Below, piece by piece: positions 1 through 11,260 of a stretch of 64,000 nucleotides of DNA (its first letter is position 1; every line of letters begins with the position of its first letter). The notes beneath the pieces were generated by a model. It was not told the DNA's origin, ran no database searches, and saw only the letters and a program-made list of their open reading frames with translations. Where the stretch lies: assembly GCA_944548615.1 (NCBI GenBank), contig OX155961.1, positions 32,476,616 through 32,540,615 of the forward strand, given 5' to 3'. The position numbers and the translations under genes are program-made. This DNA is from Micropterix aruncella. Taxonomy: Eukaryota > Arthropoda > Insecta > Lepidoptera > Micropterigidae.

Positions 1-185
1 GGATGGTGCGTAGTATCTTGCAAGTGCGAATAAAGTCTGAAAGATGGAATTATTTTTGATTAATTGGATAGATTCACTAGATTGGATAGGACAGATTAGA
101 TTGGATAGGACAGACTAGATTGGATAGGACAGACTAGAATGGATAGGACAGATTGGATAGGACAGATAGATTAGGTTCGATAGGA
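1..185. repeat. 19-bp minisatellite
   Basis: Imperfect repeats of a GACTAGATTGGATAGGACA-type unit lie mainly at 62-185. Three full 19-bp units are followed by shortened ones. No coding potential. Confidence 0.8.
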
Positions 186-189
186 CACA

Positions 190-400
190 GGGATAGATTC
201 AGATAAATTTTATTGGTATAATATTATACAAGTCATACAGAGCATACAACTTTTCTATCATAATTGAGACATTAGAAAATATTTAATTATACAAGGAAAT
301 AAAATAAAAATAAGAAAGAAATGTTGGAAAATACAAAGTAAAATGTAAAAAAGAAAATACGGAAAAAATGCAAACAGATAATTTACACATTGCAAGGAAA
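190..400. repeat. Dispersed repeat, first copy (TTTTATTGGTATAATA type)
   Basis: Begins GATTCAGATAAATTTTATTG and continues with an A-rich, lysine-codon-like tract. It is clearly related to 34870-35060 and, in part, to 34310-34375. Its class is unknown; a LINE or SINE 3' end is likely. Confidence 0.6.
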
Positions 401-791
401 AGCATTAAACACCTTGGTCATCAAGCATTTTAGTCCTCACACGAGTAATGTTCCTCCTGCGAGGAAAACGCTTTATCAGTGAGGTACTTGTGAACCTTTG
501 AGGACCATAAGCTTTGCCGTAGGGCGTAGAGTATGGAAATTTCTAATAGGTACATAAAACTTGTATGTTAACTTGTATGTTAAGTTTTGAAATGATTGGT
601 TGTATAGATTTTGTATAAATTGATCAGACATACATATGTGTTCCTGAGGTCCATAAGGGATGCAAATAAATTTTGCGTATTATTAAATATGATTTTATTA
701 ACTTAATATAGGTCAGTACGTACTAAAAAAATGATTTAAAATTGGAAAAGTTGCGATAAATATTTTATTAATTTATTTTAAATCACCTTAC

Positions 792-830
792 GTTGGTCAT
801 TGGTGATATATTTGAACACCAATGACCAAC
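792..830. repeat. Perfect 14-bp stem hairpin
   Basis: GTTGGTCATTGGTG at 792-805 and its exact reverse complement at 817-830 enclose an 11-nt loop. It sits in an otherwise AT-rich interval (400-945) where no gene is seen. The interval ends with AAAGGGTTAA near 937-943, which resembles a TTAA-type MITE end. Confidence 0.7.
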
Positions 831-944
831 TGAAAATAAGATATATTTTTAAACAATCATATTTGTTTTTCATACCTTCTGATGAATACACGGAAAAGAT
901 ATAATTTATGGGCCACATATGTCCCATGGTCTTTAAAGGGTTAA

Positions 945-1065
945 GGTGGCTCTTAAAGGCATCAAGTGGTTGCGCCTGACTAATGTAATCGCTGAGTTTG
1001 TTGTAGACCGCTGGACCGGCAACATAAGCTAGCCTCTCCGACTTGGATGACTCACCGAACGTAGC
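945..1065 (-). pseudogene. LINE ORF2 C-terminal fragment
   Basis: The minus strand reads SERLAYVAGPAVYNKLSDYI then a DAFKSHL-like end, the usual C-terminus of CR1/Jockey-like LINE polymerases (GPxxYNxLP...FKxxL). Only about 40 residues survive; no catalytic motif is present. Confidence 0.55.
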
Positions 1066-1115
1066 ATGCTACGATAATGATAATGATATGAAATCGTAGA
1101 CTATTGCAGTTGTTT

Positions 1116-1465
1116 GACATTATAAATAAAAAAAAAACGAAAATGCCGTCGAATTTTGTAGCACCCGACGTTTCGGAGGGGGAGGGAGGGGGGGGGGGCT
1201 CGTCGCGCGCGAATTTCGAAAATTCGACGTCCATATAACACTCACTGTATCATGCGGATGTTCGAAAATCGCGCGCGTCGAGCCCGCCCCCCCCCCCCAC
1301 CACCGTTATAATTTACGCATTGGCGGCAGCGGCATGTGGCCTACCCGCGGAACAACGGATTGACAGCTCTTTCACTCTACCCTAGACGAGGCTGCAACGT
1401 CGCCGAAACGTCGGTTGCTACAAAATTCACGCAGTAAATTCATTTTTTATCTTATTTATAATGAT
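1116..1465. mobile_element. Family C foldback element
   Basis: Inverted ends: left GACATTATAAATAAA and AATTTTGTAGCACCCGACG; right the reverse complement of ACCGACGTTTCGGCGACG and TCATTATAAATAAGAT. The centre is a G-run/C-run pair around CGCGCGCGAA that can fold back. Related copies lie at 2544-2706 and 56715-56868. No ORF; probably a non-autonomous DNA element. Confidence 0.65.
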
Positions 1466-1559
1466 AATCATGTTGAAACCAGAGAATGACCGACCACCTG
1501 ACTACCCACACTTACTCCTGCGTTTAGAGCCATTACGGCTTACTCCCACTAAATCTCTA

Positions 1560-1800
1560 GGCCACCTGTCTGCTCTCAGGGGACTCCCCGGATTTTTATT
1601 TGAGTAAAAAATAATCGAGAAAAAATTGAGAATCGTGTAGAATCAGCGAGTCCGCAAATCTGCGACTGAAATTGAGAATCAGGAAGAATCTGCGACTTTC
1701 AAGTTTGGTGGGCGATGCGCGCGTTGTTTCAATGAATGTACCTACCACCCCACCCCCCCCCCCCCACGAAGCTGAAGTTTGGCTACGTGCCTGGCTCGTA
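1560..1800. repeat. Family D dispersed repeat, copy 1
   Basis: Shares GAGAATCAGGAAGAAT, CAAGTTTGGTGGGCG and GCGCGCGTTGTTTCAATGAA with 45610-45930, including a long C run. Class unknown. Confidence 0.6.
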
Positions 1801-2005
1801 CTTTTACTAAAGCTTTAAAATAATAACATTAAGTGACGATAATATCACATTATTGAAATTATCACTTATTATCCGTTTCTGTTACATTATTGAAACTAAT
1901 AATTGATAATTGAAAGTATTCAAACTAATAATTAAAGTGTGGAGTCGGGAGGAGTTAGGGGTAGTTGGATTTCTCCCCCTCTCGGCGGCGCTGTGTCATA
2001 CTTGC

Positions 2006-2419
2006 CTTAATATTTTTCTCGGAGTCCCCCCGCCACTTGCTAAGAATCGTAGTAGGTGTGATATTGAAAAAAGTAGTCCCGCTCTCGCCAGCTACGGCTT
2101 TTGCAAGCATAGTCTTCCCGGTTCCAGGAGGGCCGTGGAGCAATATCCCCTTCCAGGGCGCCATCCCGTCGAAGAGAGCGGGATATTTCCTCGGATAGAC
2201 GACCGCCTCCATCAGCAAGTTCTTGGCGTCCTGCAGCCCGACGATTTGGTTCCATGTCACCTCTTTCGTTTTGCAGATGACCTCCCGCGCTATCTTTTCG
2301 GCGATGTCCCTCTGCTCGGAGTCCTTGTTGAGTTGGAAACCGCTCAGAGGCTTCGAGATGAAGGAATTTTCTACTTCACCGCATTTGTCGTCGCCGTCGA
2401 TAGAGTAATTACGAGCCAA
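2006..2419 (-). CDS. KATNAL2: KATNAL2-like gene, AAA ATPase exon (internal exon)
   Basis: Internal exon of 138 codons encoding the linker and start of the AAA domain of a katanin p60-like 2 ATPase. The family uses ATP to remodel or sever microtubules. Seen: residues about 23-60 match the pre-AAA region (KPLSGF, then [13 protein letters not shown]), then [18 protein letters not shown], Walker A GPPGTGKT at codons 96-103 (2111-2134), TTFFNI and SKWRGDSEK, an order characteristic of KATNAL2. The acceptor is a pyrimidine-rich run ending in AG at 2420-2421. The likely donor is AAG followed by GCAAGT (GC-AG type) at 2000-2005. The exon starts in phase 0, matching the LisH exon end at 21190. Walker B and later exons are not visible and should lie left of 2000 or outside the window. 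The long plus-strand open frame over this region is a shadow. Confidence 0.9.
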
Positions 2420-2543
2420 CTGAAAACATTTCAGTAAATGCAGACTTTGGAAATAAAGCTCCTAAATCTCCACAACAAACTATGTACCAAAAACTAAACA
2501 AGATTTTCTTTGCAAAAAAAAAATATTTTTGATTGCTCTTTTT

Positions 2544-2706
2544 GATGTTATAAATAAAATAAAAAAATTACCGCGTGAAGTTTGTATCACCCGACATTTC
2601 GGCGATGTTGCGACCGCTGATGTCCAGAGAGTCTATCCTGGACAACGGCGGTTACAAAATCGGAGATTTAAGCGGCAAAATCGTTTCTATCCTATTTATA
2701 ATGTCA
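2544..2706. mobile_element. Family C element, short copy
   Basis: Both ends present (GATGTTATAAATAAAAT and CCTATTTATAATGTC, inverted), with the CACCCGACATTTCGGCGA core. It lies directly left of the tandem array. Confidence 0.6.
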
Positions 2707-2947
2707 AACAACTGCGATAGTCTTCAATTTCAGATCTTTTTGATGTTTCTCGATATTAGCAGATTTTCTGTACATACTATTCTGTATACTCCCCAGTGAA
2801 TTATGACTTCTAGATTGTAATTGTAATTAGAAAAAGTTGTAATAATTATAGTGTAATAAGATGGTGCCTTGTCAAGATTACTGCATTGTAAATATTTTAA
2901 TCTATTAGAAAAGATTATTATTAAGTACCATTGATTATTACAATGAC

Positions 2948-3706
2948 AACTAGAGTTGTCAACTACAAAGGGCGAACCAGTCACCTCAGGAAGTTTTAAC
3001 GAAATGTATCGCTCTGTCTTCCGTTAGGTGAGCGCAGAAGCAATCCACCGTCAAGGTCCGCTTTCTGCCCGTCAGAGGCCAAGGCCCAATCCACCGTCAA
3101 GGTCCGCTTTCTGCCCGTCAGAGGCCAAGGCCTTACAGCAAGGCACCGGGAAAGTAAAAGCGGACAGTCTCGCCCCCAGACTGCCAGTTTTGGCAGAATA
3201 TCTCCGTCTGGAATTAACCTTCAGGATACCTCCGTCCTCCCGACTGGTTACGGATCCGAAGTCGCTTACGCGACCTCTACCTGTTGTATTACAGCGGTAA
3301 TTCAGTTCGAATTTATCGCGGACCTGGGCATTCTTTGCCCGTAGTGCCACACAGGGTCGTGGCCCAAGGTCATTTCAAGAGTGGAATAACAACAGGTGAA
3401 CATCCACCCCCGCTGTTTAGGAAACAGTGTATTTCCATAGTCTCCAGACTCCTTCAGCAATTAGTCAGAATGCACGACCGATTGGCATCGCCGACCGGTG
3501 CATGCGCAAAACGTCCAGTGGCGCCAGGATGCAATCCCGCCTGGAGAAACCGGTCCACCAGCTCTGAGGCCTGAGACACGGAAGTCTTACCCGGGGTAGC
3601 CTTCCACTCGAGAAGGCTTCTGAATAGGAGCTGAATCGTGAGTTGAGCCGATCCGAGAACAAAATAGATCTTGTGGCCCAAGCAGCACGAAGCCGTTCAC
3701 CACCTC
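2948..3706 (+). mobile_element. Family A element, 759 bp, unit 1
   Basis: Bounded by a perfect 11-bp direct repeat ATTACAATGAC (2937-2947 and 3707-3717), a target-site duplication. Begins AACTAGAGTTGTC, which includes half of a GACAACT/AGTTGTC palindrome. An internal 46-bp direct duplication lies at 3041-3132 (CAATCCACCGTC start). No convincing ORF and no poly(A). Homologous copies lie at 28000-28205, 35880-36150, 40925-41575, 55721-56362, 58085-58262 and 61620-62010. Confidence 0.8.
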
Positions 3707-3717
3707 ATTACAATGAC

Positions 3718-4459
3718 ATTAAGTTGGCAGCCCTGGATCTAGTGGGGAGCCCCCCCCCCGCGAGAGTGGGGGACTGGGGTAGTTTCCCCTGGCGGCAAAT
3801 TACGGAGGCGCCAAATTCATATGTTTGGCAAAAAACTTGTATCACTAAATCGCCTAGCATCCAGGGCGGGTCGTACTATCGATTGTTCATTTGTTTTAAA
3901 AAGCATCCTGATTTTTGAACGCGGGCGCAGTGTGTGTGTAATATCTCTGTCGTGTCTAGAATAAATCTATCCCACAGACAGAAGATACGAGGCTACACGA
4001 GCGGAACCAAATGAACCCGAACGGCTGAACATCAAGCGATGGTCGATATTTATGTGGCTGATTAGGTGCGCGAGCAATGCGCGTTGGTTTCTTTTCCACT
4101 ACTCCTTTAAATGTGTCACTATATGTATAATTATTAGTTGGTGTGATAATTAGATTCTTTCGCGGAAAGGAAAGCTCAACGTGTAAAGTTGTAGCAAGAT
4201 TAGATAGTAAAATGTGCTGGTACCTAAGGATTGAAGGTGTGCGTTTAGTCTGACTTGTGCGTTGTCTACACTGATTGTATGTATTCTATATTTAATGTCC
4301 ACACATACGAAAAAACTTATTAGCAAATAGGTAATAACAAGTGCAAATTTATTTAATGTTTCTTATGTCCCAAAAATCATTAAAAAAAAAAATAAATATC
4401 TTTCTTATGATACAAAAAATTCCACCCAGCTTATTTGTTTTGTGAGTTTTATAAAATCA
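3718..4459. other. Unidentified part of the array unit
   Basis: Starts with a variable C run (about 9 in unit 1, longer in unit 2), then a GGCGCCAAATTCATATG stretch and AT-rich DNA. I see no ORF, splice site or known element. It recurs in the other units, with the MITE inserted at its left edge in units 3 and 4. Confidence 0.7.
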
Positions 4460-5034
4460 CTAGCTGACCCGGCGAACTTCGTACCGCCTAACAGTCAATG
4501 AATGTCGTGTTACAGATTAGCTGAACTTAATTTATGATTTTACGAAAGTAATACAATGAATACAAAATAAATATTAAGTACACTACTTTATTAAGATAAT
4601 AACACAAAAATAAATGTAAAAGTACAAAAATTAAGTATATCAATCGCGTGTCAGCAAGACATAATTGAATTAAACTATTTACATATTGTGCAGCATGGGA
4701 TGCACTCGGTTCAATTCTCTTCATTGAAGCACCTTTTGATATATGTCATTTTTTGTTTTTTTTATCAGGCGCAAGAACAAATAAATCGGATGATTTGCCG
4801 ACACATGAACATGCCACGTACAACTGACCATGAGAAAAACACGGATTTACATTTTGTATGGGAAAATGTGTTTTCTTTTATTTTAATTTTTCGTCAATTT
4901 CCAATTTTCGTTTATAATAGTTATTCTACTATTCGGGATATAGACAAATATAACAAATCAAAAACCATGAAAATCGGTCCAGCCGTTCTCGAGTGTTCGA
5001 ACAAACCCGAATTTGTTTTATATATAGGTATAGA
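4460..5034 (-). mobile_element. Non-autonomous Helitron, unit 1
   Basis: On the minus strand it begins TCTATACCTATATATAAAAC, preceded by host A, and ends CAGCTAG followed by host T, the canonical A|TC...CTAG|T Helitron ends. The GGCG...CGCC stem lies just before CTAG. Around 4737-4860 the minus strand encodes a PIF1/Helitron helicase C-terminal motif (HGQLYVACS, then DLFVLAPD) that ends in a stop. It is a 575-bp deletion derivative, not able to move by itself. Confidence 0.85.
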
Positions 5035-5164
5035 TTAACTTCAAATGCTGGAGGGGAGAAGCGCCAATGTCGTTTTTGCCCCGGCTCGGAAAAAATGGTA
5101 GATCCGGGGCTGGAAGTTGCTATGTAATATAATCCATATAATTTCAATCAGGGATCAATTAGAT

Positions 5165-5863
5165 AAGGGCTGTCCAACATGAGGCCCGCGGTCCGCATGC
5201 GGTCCGCGACGTATTTTGAAGAAATGAAGCATTTTAAGAAAGTTTCAAATTTACCTCACATAAAATACAGTGACACAATTGCAGAAGAAATTGAAGAAAT
5301 TGATTTAGCGACTTTAAAAAATCAAAAGAGACATTTTAGTTTTTACTCCGCCCCTTATAATTTCACTTGAGAATGTAGGCCGAGCTTCAACTGGAAGTGT
5401 GTGATTTGCAATCAGATCCTTTTAACCAATAGGAAGAAAGAACTGAAACTGCAATATTGGCGTTTTCAAGTTGCTGCCAGAAGTACGATACCCCAACTTG
5501 CGAAACTTAGGGCTTACGCTGAGCTCAATGCTGGGAAGCACGTATCTTTGCGAAAGCAGCCTTTCCAACATGAAATTTATAAAGTCAATATATAGATATC
5601 CACCCTCTGATGTCACTTACTCAGTCGCTTTGTTAATCAACAACAAATATTACAGATAATATTGGTGTATTAATTAGTGAAAACCAACGTCCTCAATTTT
5701 CCCACGATTTTTTAAAATATTTTTTATTTTTTTAATAATAATGATACAATTGTGTTTTTCCTTTGTGTACATACATACTCACTGATAAGGTTGCATACGA
5801 AGTATTTTGCATATGCGGTCCTCCAAACGGCATTTTTTTTAAAGCGGCCCTTGGACAGCTCTG
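5165..5863 (+). mobile_element. hAT element remnant, unit 1
   Basis: 699 bp with terminal inverted GCTGTCCAA (5' AAGGGCTGTCC; the reverse complement of the 3' end is CAGAGCTGTCC). The flanking 8-bp sites are AATTAGAT and AATTAGAA, an imperfect hAT duplication. Frame +2 from 5471 to about 5610 encodes a hAT dimerisation region with YPNLRNLGLTLSSMLGSTYL, CESS and SNMKFIKS. The upstream coding part is deleted and frameshifted, so no functional transposase remains. Confidence 0.8.
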
Positions 5864-6139
5864 AATTAGAAGTGGCACAATCTTATTCATCGTTATAGAT
5901 TTAATTAAGAAATAAATTGGACAGAGGAAACGGACAGGGAGTACCATCTAGAGATGTTCTTGCTAACGATGCCAATTTCATATTTCAGCCCTTGAATTAT
6001 AGAGGGCTGCAATTTTCGCACGCTCGACGATACGATTTAAAAAAGGGCTTTCTTACCCCCGAGGGTCATTTTAGGTGAGTATAGAGGGTTTACAGCGCGG
6101 ACGTCTCTATATCGCATCTTCACAAAAGAGCTGTTTTAC

Positions 6140-6310
6140 TTTTTAAAACATTGGTTGTGTCACCACAAAACTTTACGGAAAGTAGCCAAGGACTGATTTC
6201 ATCTGAACATTAATTTCATAAATAAAATATAATTAGTCTCTCGGCCGGTGGACGAACCCCGTTGGGTTCGAGGGCAACCGCCTCAAGCGGCGCGATTCGT
6301 CTCCCGGCTA
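6140..6310 (+). repeat. Family B segment, unit 1
   Basis: TTGGTTGTGTCACCACAAAA through GGACGAACCCCGTTGGGTTC and AACCGCCTCAAGCGGCGCG. An inverted homologue lies at 41640-41835. Class unknown; it abuts the mariner remnant on the right. Confidence 0.55.
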
Positions 6311-6368
6311 AGGGCGGGTTTGGGCCAAACGCTAACAAACCTTTCGGAAGCCAGCCTACGCGCGCAAA

Positions 6369-6932
6369 GACTTCTTGTGGCAATTTTTGACGGGTGACGA
6401 AACGTATCTTTCTTACGAGAATACCAAACGTCAAAATTCGTGGGTGGATCCCGGGCAACCCAGTACATCGACGCCCAGACATCCTCTTGAAGAATGTTGA
6501 TCTGTGTATCTGATGAGAGGTGAAGGTTGTATTTTATTAAGGACTCCTAATCTGCCGGTGACTCCGGAACGCTACAGCTGACAATTGAACAAACTGAGCG
6601 AATAACTTGATCAGAAAAGGTCATTTACTGGGCAAGAAAGCAGGCAAGTCATACAGCTACATGGCAATGCTCGACCTCACCTTGCTCGCGCGACTCAGAA
6701 GACCCTCTCAAACTTGGGATGAGAATTTATCCCACACGCGGCAAATTCACCAGACTTAACTCCATCCGACTACCATTTGTTCCGGTCAATATAGCTCGCT
6801 CTAATAGATAAACAGTGCAAAACGCTGGACGCAATGCGCTTAAATTCGTCGATGACTTTAGATATGGCGCGAAATCATAGAACACGATGGACATACTTTT
6901 CACGATTAAATTCGTTGTTCTCTATTTTTTTA
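6369..6932 (+). pseudogene. Dead mariner transposase, unit 1
   Basis: A single frame from 6369 gives TGDE, NSWVDPGQPSTSTP, VTPERYS, FTGQ, NARPH and TPSDYHLF in mariner order. The second and third catalytic positions are 34 residues apart, as in D,D34D mariners, but the second is Gly (HGN instead of HDN). At least five in-frame stops occur, one replacing the usual Trp after LG. The N-terminal half is absent. Confidence 0.85.
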
Positions 6933-7265
6933 TGTTTAATAAATTTTCTAAAAAATCTGTAAAAATTAAGTTACTATACATCTAATAGTAAGGCGCAGAA
7001 TTTCTCGGTTGTAGAATTTGAAAACAAGAGGATGAACCACAGAGGTAATAGACTATGGGCGGGTGTGTAAAGGCGGACAGATTTTCTGTACATACTATTC
7101 TGTATACTCCCCAGTGAATTATGACTTCTAGATTGTAATTGTAATTAGAAAAAGTTGTAATAATTATAGTGTAATAAGATGGTGCCTTGTCAAGATTACT
7201 GCATTGTAAATATTTTAATCTATTAGAAAAGATTATTATTAAGTACCATTGATTATTACAATGAC

Positions 7266-8024
7266 AACTAGAGTTGTCAACTACAAAGGGCGAACCAGTC
7301 ACCTCAGGAAGTTTTAACGAAATGTATCGCTCTGTCTTCCGTTAGGTGAGCGCAGAAGCAATCCACCGTCAAGGTCCGCTTTCTGCCCGTCAGAGGCCAA
7401 GGCCCAATCCACCGTCAAGGTCCGCTTTCTGCCCGTCAGAGGCCAAGGCCTTACAGCAAGGCACCGGGAAAGTAAAAGCGGACAGTCTCGCCCCCAGACT
7501 GCCAGTTTTGGCAGAATATCTCCGTCTGGAATTAACCTTCAGGATACCTCCGTCCTCCCGACTGGTTACGGATCCGAAGTCGCTTACGCGACCTCTACCT
7601 GTTGTATTACAGCGGTAATTCAGTTCGAATTTATCGCGGACCTGGGCATTCTTTGCCCGTAGTGCCACACAGGGTCGTGGCCCAAGGTCATTTCAAGAGT
7701 GGAATAACAACAGGTGAACATCCACCCCCGCTGTTTAGGAAACAGTGTATTTCCATAGTCTCCAGACTCCTTCAGCAATTAGTCAGAATGCACGACCGAT
7801 TGGCATCGCCGACCGGTGCATGCGCAAAACGTCCAGTGGCGCCGGGATGCAATCCCGCCTGGAGAAACCGGTCCACCAGCTCTGAGGCCTGAGACACGGA
7901 AGTCTTACCCGGGGTAGCCTTCCACTCGAGAAGGCTTCTGAATAGGAGCTGAATCGTGAGTTGAGCCGATCCGAGAACAAAATAGATCTTGTGGCCCAAG
8001 CAGCACGAAGCCGTTCACCACCTC
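7266..8024 (+). mobile_element. Family A element, unit 2
   Basis: Same ends, flanking ATTACAATGAC repeats and internal 46-bp duplication (7359-7450) as unit 1. One visible change is GCCGGGATGC where unit 1 has GCCAGGATGC. Confidence 0.8.
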
Positions 8025-8780
8025 ATTACAATGACATTAAGTTGGCAGCCCTGGATCTAGTGGGGAGCCCCCCCCCCCCCCCGCGAGAGTGGGGGACTGG
8101 GGTAGTTTCCCCTGGCGGCAAATTACGGAGGCGCCAAATTCATATGTTTGGCAAAAAACTTGTATCACTAAATCGCCTAGCATCCAGGGCGGGTCGTACT
8201 ATCGATTGTTCATTTGTTTTAAAAAGCATCCTGATTTTTGAACGCGGGCGCAGTGTGTGTGTAATATCTCTGTCGTGTCTAGAATAAATCTATCCCACAG
8301 ACAGAAGATACGAGGCTACACGAGCGGAACCAAATGAACCCGAACGGCTGAACATCAAGCGATGGTCGATATTTATGTGGCTGATTAGGTGCGCGAGCAA
8401 TGCGCGTTGGTTTCTTTTCCACTACTCCTTTAAATGTGTCACTATATGTATAATTATTAGTTGGTGTGATAATTAGATTCTTTCGCGGAAAGGAAAGCTC
8501 AACGTGTAAAGTTGTAGCAAGATTAGATAGTAAAATGTGCTGGTACCTAAGGATTGAAGGTGTGCGTTTAGTCTGACTTGTGCGTTGTCTACACTGATTG
8601 TATGTATTCTATATTTAATGTCCACACATACGAAAAAACTTATTAGCAAATAGGTAATAACAAGTGCAAATTTATTTAATGTTTCTTATGTCCCAAAAAT
8701 CATTAAAAAAAAATAAATATCTTTCTTATGATACAAAAAATTCCACCCAGCTTATTTGTTTTGTGAGTTTTATAAAATCA

Positions 8781-9355
8781 CTAGCTGACCCGGCGAACTT
8801 CGTACCGCCTAACAGTCAATGAATGTCGTGTTACAGATTAGCTGAACTTAATTTATGATTTTACGAAAGTAATACAATGAATACAAAATAAATATTAAGT
8901 ACACTACTTTATTAAGATAATAACACAAAAATAAATGTAAAAGTACAAAAATTAAGTATATCAATCGCGTGTCAGCAAGACATAATTGAATTAAACTATT
9001 TACATATTGTGCAGCATGGGATGCACTCGGTTCAATTCTCTTCATTGAAGCACCTTTTGATATATGTCATTTTTTGTTTTTTTTATCAGGCGCAAGAACA
9101 AATAAATCGGATGATTTGCCGACACATGAACATGCCACGTACAACTGACCATGAGAAAAACACGGATTTACATTTTGTATGGGAAAATGTGTTTTCTTTT
9201 ATTTTAATTTTTCGTCAATTTCCAATTTTCGTTTATAATAGTTATTCTACTATTCGGGATATAGACAAATATAACAAATCAAAAACCATGAAAATCGGTC
9301 CAGCCGTTCTCGAGTGTTCGAACAAACCCGAATTTGTTTTATATATAGGTATAGA
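8781..9355 (-). mobile_element. Helitron derivative, unit 2
   Basis: 575 bp, identical in structure to 4460-5034, with CTAG at the low end and TC at 9354-9355 on the minus strand. Confidence 0.85.
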
Positions 9356-9485
9356 TTAACTTCAAATGCTGGAGGGGAGAAGCGCCAATGTCGTTTTTGC
9401 CCCGGCTCGGAAAAAATGGTAGATCCGGGGCTGGAAGTTGCTATGTAATATAATCCATATAATTTCAATCAGGGATCAATTAGAT

Positions 9486-10184
9486 AAGGGCTGTCCAACA
9501 TGAGGCCCGCGGTCCGCATGCGGTCCGCGACGTATTTTGAAGAAATGAAGCATTTTAAGAAAGTTTCAAATTTACCTCACATAAAATACAGTGACACAAT
9601 TGCAGAAGAAATTGAAGAAATTGATTTAGCGACTTTAAAAAATCAAAAGAGACATTTTAGTTTTTACTCCGCCCCTTATAATTTCACTTGAGAATGTAGG
9701 CCGAGCTTCAACTGGAAGTGTGTGATTTGCAATCAGATCCTTTTAACCAATAGGAAGAAAGAACTGAAACTGCAATATTGGCGTTTTCAAGTTGCTGCCA
9801 GAAGTACGATACCCCAACTTGCGAAACTTAGGGCTTACGCTGAGCTCAATGCTGGGAAGCACGTATCTTTGCGAAAGCAGCCTTTCCAACATGAAATTTA
9901 TAAAGTCAATATATAGATATCCACCCTCTGATGTCACTTACTCAGTCGCTTTGTTAATCAACAACAAATATTACAGATAATATTGGTGTGTTAATTAGTG
10001 AAAACCAACGTCCTCAATTTTCCCACGATTTTTTAAAATATTTTTTATTTTTTTAATAATAATGATACAATTGTGTTTTTCCTTTGTGTACATACATACT
10101 CACTGATAAGGTTGCATACGAAGTATTTTGCATATGCGGTCCTCCAAACGGCATTTTTTTTAAAGCGGCCCTTGGACAGCTCTG
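9486..10184 (+). mobile_element. hAT remnant, unit 2
   Basis: 699 bp. Carries a private change (TTGGTGTGTT near 9986) absent from the other units. Confidence 0.8.
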
Positions 10185-10696
10185 AATTAGAAGATAAAAG
10201 TGGCACAATCTTATTCATCGTTATAGATTTAATTAAGAAATAAATTGGACAGAGGAAACGGACAGGGAGTACCATCTAGAGATGTTCTTGCTAACGATGC
10301 CAATTTCATATTTCAGCCCTTGAATTATAGAGGGCTGCAATTTTCGCACGCTCGACGATACGATTTAAAAAAGGGCTTTCTTACCCCCGAGGGTCATTTT
10401 AGGTGAGTATAGAGGGTTTACAGCGCGGACGTCTCTATATCGCATCTTCACAAAAGAGCTGTTTTACTTTTTAAAACATTGGTTGTGTCACCACAAAACT
10501 TTACGGAAAGTAGCCAAGGACTGATTTCATCTGAACATTAATTTCATAAATAAAATATAATTAGTCTCTCGGCCGGTGGACGAACCCCGTTGGGTTCGAG
10601 GGCAACCGCCTCAAGCGGCGCGATTCGTCTCCCGGCTAAGGGCGGGTTTGGGCCAAACGCTAACAAACCTTTCGGAAGCCAGCCTACGCGCGCAAA

Positions 10697-11260
10697 GACT
10701 TCTTGTGGCAATTTTTGACGGGTGACGAAACGTATCTTTCTTACGAGAATACCAAACGTCAAAATTCGTGGGTGGATCCCGGGCAACCCAGTACATCGAC
10801 GCCCAGACATCCTCTTGAAGAATGTTGATCTGTGTATCTGATGAGAGGTGAAGGTTGTATTTTATTAAGGACTCCTAATCTGCCGGTGACTCCGGAACGC
10901 TACAGCTGACAATTGAACAAACTGAGCGAATAACTTGATCAGAAAAGGTCATTTACTGGGCAAGAAAGCAGGCAAGTCATACAGCTACATGGCAATGCTC
11001 GACCTCACCTTGCTCGCGCGACTCAGAAGACCCTCTCAAACTTGGGATGAGAATTTATCCCACACGCGGCAAATTCACCAGACTTAACTCCATCCGACTA
11101 CCATTTGTTCCGGTCAATATAGCTCGCTCTAATAGATAAACAGTGCAAAACGCTGGACGCAATGCGCTTAAATTCGTCGATGACTTTAGATATGGCGCGA
11201 AATCATAGAACACGATGGACATACTTTTCACGATTAAATTCGTTGTTCTCTATTTTTTTA
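10697..11260 (+). pseudogene. Dead mariner transposase, unit 2
   Basis: Same stops and same Asp-to-Gly change as unit 1, so it was already dead before amplification. Confidence 0.85.

Larger units (their letters stand above)
2761..7078 (+). repeat. Array unit 1
   Basis: First unit, without either TTAA-type MITE. It differs from the others by the missing ATAAAAG near 5872. Contents in order: LINE-like AT-rich leader, family A, poly-C, unidentified 0.7 kb, Helitron, hAT remnant, family B segment, mariner remnant. Confidence 0.95.

Noticed and set aside
1910..2437. 175-codon plus-strand open frame
   Set aside because: Shadow of the KATNAL2-like AAA exon on the other strand.
3028..3574. 90-, 92- and 96-codon frames repeated in each array unit
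   Set aside because: All fall in the family A element; overlapping frames on both strands, no conserved product, and one is broken in unit 4.
4688..5038. 116-codon plus frame recurring in all four units
   Set aside because: Lies antisense to the Helitron helicase remnant; repetition reflects array copying, not selection.
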